From VAZQ01 sp034669045 (GTDB lineage: Bacteria > Pseudomonadota > Alphaproteobacteria > Rhizobiales > Xanthobacteraceae), in contig JAXDOD010000143.1 in NCBI GenBank assembly GCA_034669045.1, forward strand, positions 1 through 64,000: a DNA stretch of 64,000 nucleotides. The letters are read 5' to 3'. A model generated the notes under the pieces. It was not told the DNA's origin. It ran no database searches and worked only from the letters and a program-made list of their open reading frames with translations. Below, piece after piece: positions 1 to 8,431 of the stretch. Numbering within the stretch: the stretch's first letter is position 1; the number at the start of each line of letters is the position of its first letter. The position numbers were made by a program, and so were the translations under genes.

Positions 1-1023
1 CCGGTCCAGGGTGACCATGCGACGAATGTTGTAGGCCAAATTCTGCAGGCCGATCTTGGCGCGTGCCCGCACGATGCCGATCGTGCGCACGATCCGGCCG
101 CCCACCGAACTCTGCTGCGCTCCGAACACATGCTCGATGCGCGCGCGAATTCTGCTCTTGGCCCGGTTCGCCCGCGTTTGCGCATCCGACAGCGGATGGT
201 TGCGGCGCCCGCGCCGATGAATACGGCTGCGAAAGCCGCCAGCCTTGAGCTTTGCCTCGGTCTCGGCCGAGCGATAGGCGCTGTCGGCGAACACTTCGGT
301 CGACGTGTTGCCCTTGGTCAAGAGTGCGTCGAGCGGCTGGCTGTCGTGCACCGCCGCATCGGTCACCTCGTATCGTCGGATCAGCTTGTGCTTGGCGTCC
401 GCATTCACGTGGTTCTTGTATCCAAAGAAGCTCTTGCCGTGTTTCTTCGTCCAGCGGGCGTCGTGGTCCTTCTGGCGCAGTTTTGCAGGTTTCTTCTCCC
501 ACTCCGTCGGCGTTTGGCCGGCCTTCACGGTCTCGTTCTCGTCACGGCTGTTGCGTTGCTTCGGTACCGGCACGATCGTGGCATCAACCATCTGACCGCC
601 ACGCGCCATGTAGCCCTGCGCCGCAAGATGCTGGTCGAAGCGCTCGAACAACTTCTCAATCAGCGAAGCCTTGGCGAGCTTCTCGCGGAACAGCCACAGC
701 GTCGTCGCGTCCGGGATACCGTCCTCAATGCCCAGCCGCAGAAACCGCGTGAACGAAAACCGGTCGCGCACCTGGTATTCCGCCTGCTCGTCCGAAAGAT
801 TGTGAAGGGCTTGCAACACCAGCATGCGGAACATCACGATCGCATCCATCGGTTTCCGGCCGGCACTACTCTTCTTTACCTCGTCCGGTGTCAGCACCAC
901 CGCCTCGATGTCGGCGCGAAAACTCTCCCACGGCACCAGTCGATCGATGGCTTCCAGCGAATCACCCTTCGCAGACAGCGCTGCCAACCGCTTCTCCGTA
1001 TCGAAGAACCCAAGCTGACCCAT
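1..1023 (-). CDS. IS5-family transposase (3' end outside window)
   Basis: The minus-strand frame from ATG 1023 is open to the window edge, 341 codons without a stop. It starts MGQLGFFDTEKRL and shows the IS5 layout: an N-terminal DUF772 region, then a DDE domain with VDATIVPVPKQR, a KTKHGKSFFGYK-like segment, and FADSAYRS. A purine-rich GGGAGG lies just upstream of ATG 1023; an in-frame ATG at 1041 is a less likely start. The protein catalyses cut-and-paste movement of the element. Length is close to a full IS5 transposase, so only a few C-terminal residues should be missing. Confidence 0.85.
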   Translation of the reverse strand, partial: MGQLGFFDTEKRLAALSAKGDSLEAIDRLVPWESFRADIEAVVLTPDEVKKSSAGRKPMDAIVMFRMLVLQALHNLSDEQAEYQVRDRFSFTRFLRLGIEDGIPDATTLWLFREKLAKASLIEKLFERFDQHLAAQGYMARGGQMVDATIVPVPKQRNSRDENETVKAGQTPTEWEKKPAKLRQKDHDARWTKKHGKSFFGYKNHVNADAKHKLIRRYEVTDAAVHDSQPLDALLTKGNTSTEVFADSAYRSAETEAKLKAGGFRSRIHRRGRRNHPLSDAQTRANRAKSRIRARIEHVFGAQQSSVGGRIVRTIGIVRARAKIGLQNLAYNIRRMVTLDR

Positions 1024-1097
1024 CTGCGCCTCCCGAATCATGCTGCCATCGATGAGACTCGCACGGCGCAGTCGGAGTGGCTATTTTTCGAGGCGCC
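1..1097 (-). mobile_element. IS5-family insertion sequence, cut by left window edge
   Basis: The span holds a DDE transposase on the minus strand and its upstream non-coding end. The inner boundary is inferred: the sequence changes character after the GC-rich tip near 1085-1097, and it is followed by CTAA at 1098-1101, which fits the YTAR target duplication typical of the IS5 group. The other end, with the matching repeat, lies outside the window, so the terminal inverted repeat cannot be confirmed. Confidence 0.7.
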
Positions 1098-1263
1098 CTA
1101 AAGAGTATTCGCCCATGCGCGTTCAGGCGGAAGTCCATGTCGCCGAGGCCGCCGACGCGCACGTCGAACAAATCAGCGCGGTTGCTGCTGCGGAACTCAC
1201 CCCAGAATACGGGTGGCGCGAGCACCGACGCGTGATCGGCATCGAAAACCTAATCGCTTCAGC

Positions 1264-1416
1264 TATGCTGACTCGGTAACCGGCGATGGTGGCACCAATA
1301 TGCTGACCGGCGGACTTGGCAACGAATCCCTGTCGGGCGGGGTCGGAGCGGATACTCTGTTTGGAATCCAGGATAACGACATCCTTTTTGGCAATCAGGA
1401 TATCCGGACTGGCTGA
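1264..1416 (+). pseudogene. Fragment of an RTX-type calcium-binding repeat protein
   Basis: The plus frame ending at 1416 encodes about four glycine/aspartate-rich nonapeptides, including GGTNMLTGGLGN and SGGVGADTLFG followed by DNDILFGNQD. This is the GGxGxDxLx pattern of hemolysin-type calcium-binding repeats found in type I secreted proteins. No start, secretion signal or larger domain accompanies it, and it is squeezed between the IS5 end and the truncated terminase. I read it as a residual piece of a larger RTX gene broken by IS or prophage insertion. Confidence 0.6.
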
Positions 1417-1475
1417 CGTTGCCAGCCAAGGTTCCAGCTTCGAAATTTTAGCCGATCACCGAGAAAGCGCGTTCG

Positions 1476-3202
1476 TTATTGAAGATGTGAATGTGATGCG
1501 GGGCGGCCAAGGCGCACAATTTCAGACCATGACCGCTTCAGAAACTCGTCAAGACTTGGCTGTTCCTCGAACACCATGTGGCGGCCGAGGGCCATGATGA
1601 GGGCCACGGCTCCGTCGATTTTGTTCTCCGGCCGCTCCTTACGTGGGTAGACGTTCTCTTTCGCGTCGTAATGACCGACCACATTCCCGATCATCCAGGC
1701 AAGGACAGCGTTGCCGTCGTGTACGATCTTTCCCGAGCGCATCAGCGCATCGAGCTGTTTGGTGGGTTCGGAGAAGTTCGCAACCGTCTGCCGGAACTCG
1801 ACGACGCGTGCACCTTGCGTCTGCAAGCGGGTTGCGAGCTGGGTTGCCTGCCAGGGATCGTAGGCGACTTCGCCGACCTGGAATCGCTTGCTCGCTTCGA
1901 GAATGTCCGCTTCGATCCGGTCGAAGTCGATGATATCGCCCGGCGTCGCGGTCATCTGGCCCTGGGATACCCAAGCCCGGTAGCTGTCGAGGTGTGGGAC
2001 ATCGGCCGCAGCTTCCGGGACATAGAAGCGCGCGAACGGGATCAGTTTTCCGTCCTTCTGGAAGAGAAGAATCACGGCCGCAATGTCCGTCTTGGTCGCG
2101 AGGTCGACCGCGATGATGCAAGGCTGGCCCTCGAACTGTTCGAGGGCAAGGCCCCGATCGGCGCAACGTTCCCAGGCCGCCATGTCGAACAGGGCCTGGT
2201 CCACCTGGATCCAGACGTCGAGGTGCTTGGTCAGAAAGGAGGCCCGGGAGGCCGGCGACTGCATGGCCTTGCGACACTGCAAGGCGAGATGTTCGGGCTC
2301 GACCGAGATGCCGTAGTTCGGATTGGCCTTGCGCCAGGTCGCTTCGGCCGTCCAGTCGTCGCCCTCATCAATGGTGTAGATGATCCCAAAATAGTTCTCG
2401 TCCTTGATGGTCCCCTTCAGGATGTTGCGCACGTAGGCCTGCTGCTCGTAGCAGACGCCTAGCGTATCGGAACCCGCGGTCGCGATGGCCCAGAGCATCG
2501 ACTGGTCGCGCTTGCCGGCCCCGGTCTCGATGGCGTCGTAGACGTCGCGGCTGCGGTGGGCATGGAACTCGTCGATCAGCCCGAAGTGGACATTCTTGCC
2601 CTCCAGGATGTCGGCGTCGGCGGAGACCGCTTCGAAGTAGCTCGCAGACCGGGCCTGCACGATCCGGTGCGCCAGCACCTCGACGCCGAGCGACCTGCGG
2701 AAGTCCCTCGACCTCCGTACCATCTCCTGCGCGGTCCAGAACGCGATCTTGGTTTGGTCGCGCGTGCGGGCGGCGCTGTAGACCTCGGCGCCGCCTTCCC
2801 GATCGGCCGTCAGCATGTAGAGCGCCGGCGCATCGGACATCGTGGTCTTGCCGTTGCCGCGCGGCACCTCGATGTAGACCGGCGGAAGCGCCGCTTGCCC
2901 GTATCGGCCCGGACCCAGCCGAACGCGGTGGTCAGGATGAAGGCCTGCCAGGGGGCCAGCTCGATGCGCTGGCCGGCCATGGGCCCCTTGATGTGGGGCA
3001 GCAGCTCGGCAAACCGGCAGATCCGTTCTGCGGCCAGCGGGTCGAACCGGTAGGGCCAGCGCCGCCGCGACAGGTCGCGCAGTTGCCGTTCACAGGCCTG
3101 CCGGACGAAGACGCAGGCCGGAATCCGGCCCTCGATGACCTGCTCGGCATAGCGCAGGGCCCGCGCCAGGGGCGGGCGGGGGGCTTTAGCTCGGGCGGCC
3201 AT
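1476..3202 (-). pseudogene. Phage terminase large subunit, frameshifted
   Basis: Two overlapping minus-strand frames together make one Terminase_1-type packaging ATPase. The N-terminal part (ATG 3202) runs through LAPWQAFILTTAFGWVRADTG. Near CCGG 2879-2882 the frame shifts by one, and the next frame continues VYIEVPRGNGKTT, whose GNGKT is the Walker A loop. Downstream are IAVDLATKTDIAAV (nuclease-region aspartate) and a C-terminus ending shortly after EEQPSLDEFL. One added base near 2880 would restore a full-length protein. The last dozen or so residues look foreign, so the 3' end may also be cut at the prophage edge. The start overlaps the end of the small terminase by 17 nt. Either true decay or a base-call error would explain the shift. 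Confidence 0.8.
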
Positions 3203-3686
3203 CCATTGCCCAGAATTGGGAGAAGCTCTCCTGAGGGTCATGTTCGAAGGGCTCCTTGGCGATGCGGCTGCGGGCGCTCGGCGTCATGCCGAACTCGGCG
3301 GCGTAGCGCACCATGTCGACCATGGCCCGGTTGGCGATCCCGACCAGCGGGTTCTGGATCGGATTGCCGTTGGTGGTCTTGATCATCAGGCCGGAGGTGA
3401 GCTGGTCGCGCTCCGCCATGGTCGAGATCGCGCGCTCGGCCTTGAGCCACCGGCCATAAGCCTGGGCGTACGCGGCAAGCGCCGCGCGATCGATCTCGCA
3501 CAGGGTGCCGAGCTGATGGAGGAGCGGAGCCATCCGCTCCCACTCGAGCTTGGCGTCTTCGCACAGCTCTGCGGGCGGGCTCGGCAAGGCCGCCTCGGGC
3601 TTCGGTTCCTGCTCGTTGAGCGCGCGCTTCCCGGGATTGCCGTTGAGAAGTTTCAGATACGTGGGCTTTGGCTTGCGTCCGCGCAT
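3186..3686 (-). CDS. Phage terminase small subunit, P27 family
   Basis: The 166-residue protein begins MRGRKPKPTYLKLLNGNPGK, the hallmark start of P27-type small terminases, which recognise phage DNA and hand it to the large subunit. The body is helical, with AERDQLTSGLMIKTTNGNP and a C-terminal AEFGMTPSARSRI segment typical of the family. I chose ATG 3686 rather than longer in-frame options because the family motif starts there and the upstream residues are arginine-rich frame shadow. It lies 2 nt after the methylase stop and overlaps the large terminase start, in the usual packaging order. Confidence 0.9.
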   Translation of the reverse strand: MRGRKPKPTYLKLLNGNPGKRALNEQEPKPEAALPSPPAELCEDAKLEWERMAPLLHQLGTLCEIDRAALAAYAQAYGRWLKAERAISTMAERDQLTSGLMIKTTNGNPIQNPLVGIANRAMVDMVRYAAEFGMTPSARSRIAKEPFEHDPQESFSQFWAMDGRPS

Positions 3687-3688
3687 GA

Positions 3689-4977
3689 CTAGCCTCCGAC
3701 CGGAGAGGTGACGGTAGGGTCGACGCAAGTTGCGCCCGTGCGCTTCGCAGCAACCTCGGCAAAGCTTTCCTTCGTGGCCTCCAGCATCGCGGTGTGTCCG
3801 GTGAACGCCTCCCAGCGCTTGATGGCGACGTCCACGTAGGCGGGCCAGAGCTCGATCCCGTGGCAAACCCGGCCGGTGATCTCAGCCGCGATGATGGTGG
3901 TGCCGGAGCCGCAGAATGGGTCGTAGACCGCTTGGCCGGTCGACGAGTTGTTCTGCATCGGCCGCTTCATGCACTCCACCGGTTTCTCGGTGCCGTGGCC
4001 GGTCTCCGACCTGGCATGCGGGATCTCCCAGACTGTCGTCTGTTTGCGGTCGCCACCCCATTGTCCGGTCTTGCCCTTGCGCACCGCATACCAGGCCGGT
4101 TCGTGCCTCCAGTGGTAATCCCCCCGGCTGATCACCAGTCGGGTCTTGTCCCAGATGATCTGCGAGCGGATGACGAAGCCGGCGGCTTCCAGGCTCGTCG
4201 CCACGTGCCGGCGTGCAGCGCGCTGTGCCACACATAGGCGACATCGCCAGGAAACAGCATCCAGGCCTCGCGCCAGTCGTCCCGGTCGTCATTGAGCACT
4301 TCACCGCGGGCCAGCGTACTCCCGTCCGAGAGCCCCGCCTGCGCGCGCCATTTCGGGCTGTAGGACACGCCATAGGGCGGATCGGTCACCATCAGGTGAG
4401 GCACAACCCCAGCCAGCACGGCGCTCACTGCGGCTGCGTCGGTACAGTCGCCGCATGCGAGCCGGTGCGCTCCGAGCAGCCACACGTCGCCGACGCGGCT
4501 GACGGGCTCGACCGGAGCCTCGGGGACGTCATCCGGATCCGTCAGGCCCTGGTGCTGTGCGGCTGCGAACGAGGTCAGCTCCCGGTCCGAGAACCCGACC
4601 AGTGAGAGGTCGAAGCCCAACGCGGTGAGATCGCCGACCTCCAACATCAGAACTTGCTTGTCCCACCCTGCGTTCTCGGCGAGCTTGTTGTCAGCGAGCA
4701 CATAGGCCCGGCGCTGCGCCTCGCTCCAGCCGCGCGCGACCATGACCGGCACGTCCTGGAGTCCGAGCTGCCGGGCGGCCAGCACGCGGCCGTGGCCCGC
4801 GATGATGGTTCCCTGCTCGTCGACGAGCACCGGATTCGTCCAGCCCCACTCCCGGATCGACGCTGCGATCTGCGCCACCTGCGTGTCATCGTGCGTGCGG
4901 GCGTTGCGCGCGTAAGGCACCAGCCGATCGAGCGGCCATCGTTCGACCTTGTCGGCTGGCCAATCACCGCTGCTCAT
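3689..4977 (-). pseudogene. ParB-nuclease / DNA methylase fusion, frameshifted
   Basis: From ATG 4977 the protein has an N-terminal ParB/Srx domain (IIAGHGRVLAARQLG; RAYVLADNKLAENAGWD) followed by an N4/N6 DNA methyltransferase with catalytic DPPYG. The frame then breaks near CCGG 4208-4211 after VWHSALHA and resumes one frame over as HVATSLEAAGFVIRSQIIWDK, ending with the SAM-binding YDPFCGSGTT. A single inserted base restores one roughly 430-residue protein of a type common in prophages, where it methylates phage DNA against host restriction. As written, motifs on the two sides are in different frames and no active enzyme would be made. Confidence 0.8.
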
Positions 4978-5389
4978 TTGACCCCCCGGTCCAATTTCGC
5001 GGACGCAGAAGTTTTGCGAGGGCACCGGTCCCGCTGCGGGGATCGTGGACTTTTGACCCCCCCCCCTCTGGCCGGTTTCTCTCCTGACGCTGTTTGGCGC
5101 TGTCATGATGTGGCTGGCACAGCGACTGCCAGTTATCCGGGTCCCAGAACTTCTGGTGATCACCGCGATGCGCTACGACGTGGTCGACCACGACAGCGGC
5201 CGTCACCCGGCCATCGCGCTCACAGAAGACGCAGAGAGGGTGTTGCGCGAGATACGCTGCCCGCGCCTTCTGCCACGCCGTCGTGTAGCCGCGCTCACGC
5301 GACGAGCCGCGGCGATGATCGAACTCACGCCGGCAGTCCGTGTGAGTCCTCTGGCCGAGAGCTTGATGGAGGGGCGGGCATTTCGGCAT
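4964..5389 (-). CDS. HNH endonuclease, prophage type
   Basis: The 141-residue protein begins MPKCPPLHQALGQRTHTD and carries the HNH fold: CVFCERDG (zinc cysteine pair), VVDHVVAHRGD (first catalytic His), DPDNWQSLCQPHHDSK-like segment (Asn and last His). HNH proteins next to terminase genes help cleave DNA during packaging in many phages. ATG 5389 was chosen because conserved sequence starts there. The 3' end overlaps the ParB-methylase start by 14 nt. A run of ten C (5057-5066 on the plus strand) falls in codons for its C-terminal glycine stretch and could be indel-prone. Confidence 0.85.
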   Translation of the reverse strand: MPKCPPLHQALGQRTHTDCRREFDHRRGSSRERGYTTAWQKARAAYLAQHPLCVFCERDGRVTAAVVVDHVVAHRGDHQKFWDPDNWQSLCQPHHDSAKQRQERNRPEGGGSKVHDPRSGTGALAKLLRPRNWTGGSNEQR

Positions 5390-5391
5390 GG

Positions 5392-5766
5392 CTAGCGTAC
5401 CTGCTCGACCGCAAGGCGGGCCGCGAACAGTTCCCGCTCCCCGAGGGCGCCCGCCACATAGGCTCGGCACAACCGCTCGACGATGGAGCCGTCGATCGCG
5501 TCGAGGCGCCCAAGAGCATCGATGCCGCCGTCGCCCAGCATTGCGGCGACCTTGACTTCGATCGCACCACGTTGGCTCCTGCGATAGCGGAGTTCATTGT
5601 GCTGATCCTCTTTCTTCTTATCGGACGTCCCCTTTCTTGGGACGGATGAATTAACATGGATGAGTAATAAGGATTCCCTGACATCCGTGTCCGCTCTGGT
5701 GGGGACTGGTTTGTCCTTTTGTCGAGACAATCTTGTCTTCATCGCCCGGCAGAAACACCGGAGCAT
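5392..5766 (-). CDS. Hypothetical prophage protein, start uncertain
   Basis: The last 70 or so codons look coding: charged, helix-prone sequence containing GAIEVKVAAMLGDGGIDA and IVERLCRAYVAGALGE, ending 2 nt before the HNH gene start. The first 50 codons of the longest frame overlap the preceding gene and look like frame shadow. No ATG or GTG lies at the point where coding character begins. An ATG with a plausible AGAGGA upstream exists near 5603 in the next frame, so either a short frameshift or a downstream start may be involved. I do not recognise the family. Confidence 0.35.
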   Translation of the reverse strand: MLRCFCRAMKTRLSRQKDKPVPTRADTDVRESLLLIHVNSSVPRKGTSDKKKEDQHNELRYRRSQRGAIEVKVAAMLGDGGIDALGRLDAIDGSIVERLCRAYVAGALGERELFAARLAVEQVR

Positions 5767-6211
5767 ACCGGTACCGGCTCCTGCTGCGACGAATGAGGAG
5801 CACGGTCAGGCCCTCCAGGCCAAGCGCTGCGCGCTGAATCGTCTTTTCCGATTTGAAGCCGAGTAGCTGCGTCAGCCGGGCCTGACCAGGCCATGCGTCC
5901 AACGTCACACAGTTGAGATGTTCAGCGATTGCATACGCGAAGCATTTCTCGGTGGACGTCGCGACCGTCCCGTACATGACCCGCCGCAGCCATCGGGCCT
6001 TGGCCCGGGCAACCCGCTTGTAGAGAGTTTCCGAACCCGTCGTGGCGTCTGCTGCCTCCTCCTCCTCCCCAGATGCGTCTTCTGTCAGCCCATCGTGGAG
6101 ACGCGCGACGACTTCACGGAGGTGGTTGGTCCTCAAGCCGGTGCGCACGATACCGGCCCTCTGTTCTGGTGTACTTTGGGCGCAGGACTGACAGTGTTGG
6201 AATCCGTCCAA
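5651..6211 (-). CDS. Helix-turn-helix protein, possible phage replication/regulatory factor
   Basis: The 186-residue protein has an acidic stretch (GEEEEAADATTG) and then a winged-helix-like segment: FAYAIAEHLNCVTLDAWP followed by GQARLTQLLGFKSEKTIQRA, which reads as a DNA-binding HTH like those in prophage replication initiators, and a beta-wing LTVLLIRRSRSRYRYAPVF. It overlaps the upstream AlpA-like gene by 79 nt if the first ATG is used; a later start (for example the internal MYGTVATS) would avoid this. The function beyond DNA binding is inference. Confidence 0.55.
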   Translation of the reverse strand: MDGFQHCQSCAQSTPEQRAGIVRTGLRTNHLREVVARLHDGLTEDASGEEEEAADATTGSETLYKRVARAKARWLRRVMYGTVATSTEKCFAYAIAEHLNCVTLDAWPGQARLTQLLGFKSEKTIQRAALGLEGLTVLLIRRSRSRYRYAPVFLPGDEDKIVSTKGQTSPHQSGHGCQGILITHPC

Positions 6212-6381
6212 TCGATCAGAGCGTCACGTCGATACCGAATTGCTCGGCCACAGCGACAAAATGGAGGACCAAAACGCTTGAGCCTCCATGCTTGCAGTGT
6301 TCGCGTTGAAACCGAGAGGAAGCGAGCGGCCTCGGTCTCGGTCAAGAGAGCCGCAGCATCTGAGGACGTGTAAGCTGTCAT
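6133..6381 (-). CDS. AlpA/excisionase-like HTH protein
   Basis: An 82-residue protein starting MTAYTSSDAAALLTETEAA. The core is a MerR-type winged helix: LLTETEAARFLSVSTRTLQA, then W and a basic segment, then RYRRDALIDW. This is the standard layout of prophage excisionases and AlpA-type regulators. ATG 6381 matches the family start; the longer frame to 6501 adds implausible sequence. It is the first gene of the leftward prophage block and could control element excision or the genes after it. Confidence 0.75.
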   Translation of the reverse strand: MTAYTSSDAAALLTETEAARFLSVSTRTLQAWRLKRFGPPFCRCGRAIRYRRDALIDWTDSNTVSPAPKVHQNRGPVSCAPA

Positions 6382-6520
6382 TGACCGCGCTCCGAGCGAG
6401 GAGAGGTCACGTGACCCCTCTCCCAGGCGCACGACGAATAACGGATTCGGAGCAGCACTCAGACGGAGTGAAATTTCGAGATTGGCCAATTTGGTTTCCA
6501 AATTGGCGGATTCAGAATTC

Positions 6521-7327
6521 TTATCCCCTGATAACAGCGCGGATATGATCGCCGATCGTCTTTGCTTTGAGCCCTTCTGTTGTGGGGGGCAGAAGACCCC
6601 TGGTGATCAGGTCGGCGTTGACGGTCATGACGATTTGCGCCGCCGTGTTGCTGGCATCGTTCCTCAGAATGGGATGAGAGGACCAATAATTCTCCGCATG
6701 GACGCCGATGAGCCGACGAATTTCATTGGCACGCTTCCGCTTCACGGCTGGACCGGCCGCACGAGCTTTTCGCGCGGCAATTCCTGCTGCCGCCAGATTA
6801 TTGATCGTGCCAGCAAGGGAAAACGAGCGATACGCGTTCATCGCTCGATTGATGTGCCATAGATGCTCATCAATCCCTGGACGCTTTAGTAACGCAGTAA
6901 GTGCATACAACACGTCGCCGGCGGCACGTTCCTTCGAGAGAGGCTCCGTCAGCTGTTCAAGCCTTTTGCGCCAAGTTGAGCCTCTCAGATTGCGTTGGGC
7001 CTGCGGGCGGGCGCCGGCAAGATCCGGCTCCCATTCTCCGTCGTCGATTTGAATCCAAAACGGAATGCGGTCTGAAGGAAGGCCGAGCTTCTCCAGCTGG
7101 TCCCTGGTATTCTCACACAATTCTTCCAGCCGTTGTCTGTCAGAAGAACTGCTCATATCCTGCAATCCAAGAGCCAAGGACTCGTAATGCCGGGTTTCGG
7201 TGGCCAGTACCCCTCGAATGTTGTGGACCACAGAGATCCTTGTACCGGTTTTAGGATCTGTGTCGGTCCACTCGTTGCATTCCAGCGTCGGCTGCTTCGG
7301 ACGGCGACCCATCTTCTTGCTTTGCAT
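6521..7327 (-). CDS. Hypothetical element protein, 268 residues
   Basis: ATG 7327 follows AGGAG with 7 nt spacing and gives MQSKKMGRRPKQPTLECNEW. The protein is mainly helical, with no signal peptide, membrane segment or known catalytic motif. A basic stretch (AARKARAAGPAVKRKRANEI) lies near the middle-to-C-terminal part. It is separated from the AlpA-like gene by 139 nt and probably belongs to the same mobile element. I do not recognise a family. Confidence 0.6.
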   Translation of the reverse strand: MQSKKMGRRPKQPTLECNEWTDTDPKTGTRISVVHNIRGVLATETRHYESLALGLQDMSSSSDRQRLEELCENTRDQLEKLGLPSDRIPFWIQIDDGEWEPDLAGARPQAQRNLRGSTWRKRLEQLTEPLSKERAAGDVLYALTALLKRPGIDEHLWHINRAMNAYRSFSLAGTINNLAAAGIAARKARAAGPAVKRKRANEIRRLIGVHAENYWSSHPILRNDASNTAAQIVMTVNADLITRGLLPPTTEGLKAKTIGDHIRAVIRG

Positions 7328-7791
7328 CTCGGCTCTCCTGAATTCTTGGTTACGGCGACGCGAGGCCCTTGCCTCCATTGGAGGACCAAAATGATTCGGT
7401 ATTAGGCTGCGTCTCGAGTTGCCGAAGAAGAACTTTGCCTCAGTGTTCCACAGGATTGATGGAGTTGGGCACGAGTGTCTTCCCTGATAGTAAGCGCACG
7501 TATCCCATCGTACGCAGTGTGTTTCATGTGAAACACGAGGGCTGACTGGCTGTACGATAATTTGCGCCCGCGCTTGGCCGGTGCATATCGGCGCAGCATC
7601 TCGCTCACGTACGATTTGTGCGAATCGCATTGCCTCGGGATCCACTCACCGCAGCATAGACCCTGGTTTGATCTCTTTTATTCACACGCAAATCGCGCGA
7701 TCGAACGCGTTTGATTACGATCCAGTTCGGGCGCGTACGTCGTCGGATTCATCGGTCTCGACTTCCTATTTTTTTGGGACATTTTGGGGAG
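7328..7791. other. 464-nt divergent intergenic region with parS-like site
   Basis: This stretch separates the leftward prophage remnant from the rightward recombinase module and must hold promoters for both directions. The only structured signal I see is the 18-nt palindrome annotated separately at 7519-7536. No convincing ORF or tRNA is present. Confidence 0.6.
7519..7536. promoter_or_regulatory. parS: parS-like palindrome
   Basis: The core at 7520-7535 reads TGTTTCATGTGAAACA. It differs from the widespread bacterial centromere consensus TGTTTCACGTGAAACA at one central base. The flanking G and C extend the dyad to 18 nt. Such sites are loaded by chromosome- or plasmid-type ParB. No ParA/ParB pair is encoded nearby, although three ParB-like HTH proteins lie 9-12 kb away. 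Whether it is a functional site is inference. Confidence 0.55.
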
Positions 7792-7992
7792 ATGAGCGCT
7801 GCGCCAAGCCCACGGGAAAGCGGAGACGAACGCCTCGCCGAAATCGCCGAAATTTTCGCGGCCGGCCTAATACGGCTGCGCGCGCGACAGTCCAATCCTT
7901 TATTTCAGGACACCGGAGAATTTTCGCTCGACATCTCGCCCAGCCAGAGCGGTCATCCAATCCGCGTGGACCGGAGAAACTCGGATGGCTGA
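7792..7992 (+). CDS. Small conserved protein upstream of recombinase module
   Basis: A 66-residue protein starting MSAAPSPRESGDERLAEI, with an amphipathic helix (LAEIAEIFAAGLIRLRARQ). ATG 7792 follows TTTTGGGGAG, a usable ribosome site. The end overlaps the DUF2924 gene by 8 nt, giving a tightly coupled three-gene order (small protein, DUF2924, serine recombinase) that I know from mobile elements of Rhizobiales. Its role is unknown. Confidence 0.65.
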   Translation: MSAAPSPRESGDERLAEIAEIFAAGLIRLRARQSNPLFQDTGEFSLDISPSQSGHPIRVDRRNSDG

Positions 7993-8431
7993 CACCGTTC
8001 TGGGGCAGTTGGCGACCCTCAAAACCGCCCCAATCGCCCACCTCAAACAGAAATGGCGCGAGTTGTTCGAAACCGAACCGCCGCCCTATAACCGCAGGTT
8101 TTTGGAGCATCGCCTTGGTTATCGAATCCAACAACTCGCCTTGGGCGGGCTTAGGCCCGAGACGATCAAACGGCTCAAGGACATTGCCTGGGCCCTCGAC
8201 GGCCGAGACCCAGCACGTCGCCGCCGCCCAGGCAATGACAGACCGCTCTCCGGCACGCGCCTGATCCGGGAATATCAGGGGGTCGAGCACTGCGTGACGG
8301 TGCGTGACGAGGATTTCGAATATCAGGGTCGGCCTTTCAAATCGCTGTCCGCGATTGCACGCGCCATTACAGGCACGCGATGGAACGGGCTCCTCTTTTT
8401 CGGCTTGAAGAACCGGCGGGGAGCGGAATGA
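7985..8431 (+). CDS. DUF2924 domain protein
   Basis: The 148-residue protein MADTVLGQLATLKTAPIAHL has the DUF2924 signature: a LKQKWRELF segment, PPPYNRRFLEHRLGYRIQQL, then a basic linker and a C-terminal part with GTRLIREYQGVEHCVTV, FEYQGRPFKSLSAIARAITG and RWNGLLFFGL. The C-terminal segment resembles a small DNA-binding or RNA-binding fold. The family is almost always next to large serine recombinases in phage-like elements, suggesting a partner role in integration or excision. ATGA overlap with the recombinase indicates translational coupling. Confidence 0.9.
   Translation: MADTVLGQLATLKTAPIAHLKQKWRELFETEPPPYNRRFLEHRLGYRIQQLALGGLRPETIKRLKDIAWALDGRDPARRRRPGNDRPLSGTRLIREYQGVEHCVTVRDEDFEYQGRPFKSLSAIARAITGTRWNGLLFFGLKNRRGAE

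Noticed and set aside
130..1101. Rightward 323-codon ORF over the IS5 region
   Set aside because: The minus-strand frame encodes a recognisable IS5 transposase; this is its shadow.
962..1225. Leftward 87-codon ORF crossing the IS5 end
   Set aside because: It spans the IS boundary and lacks coding character or a family match.
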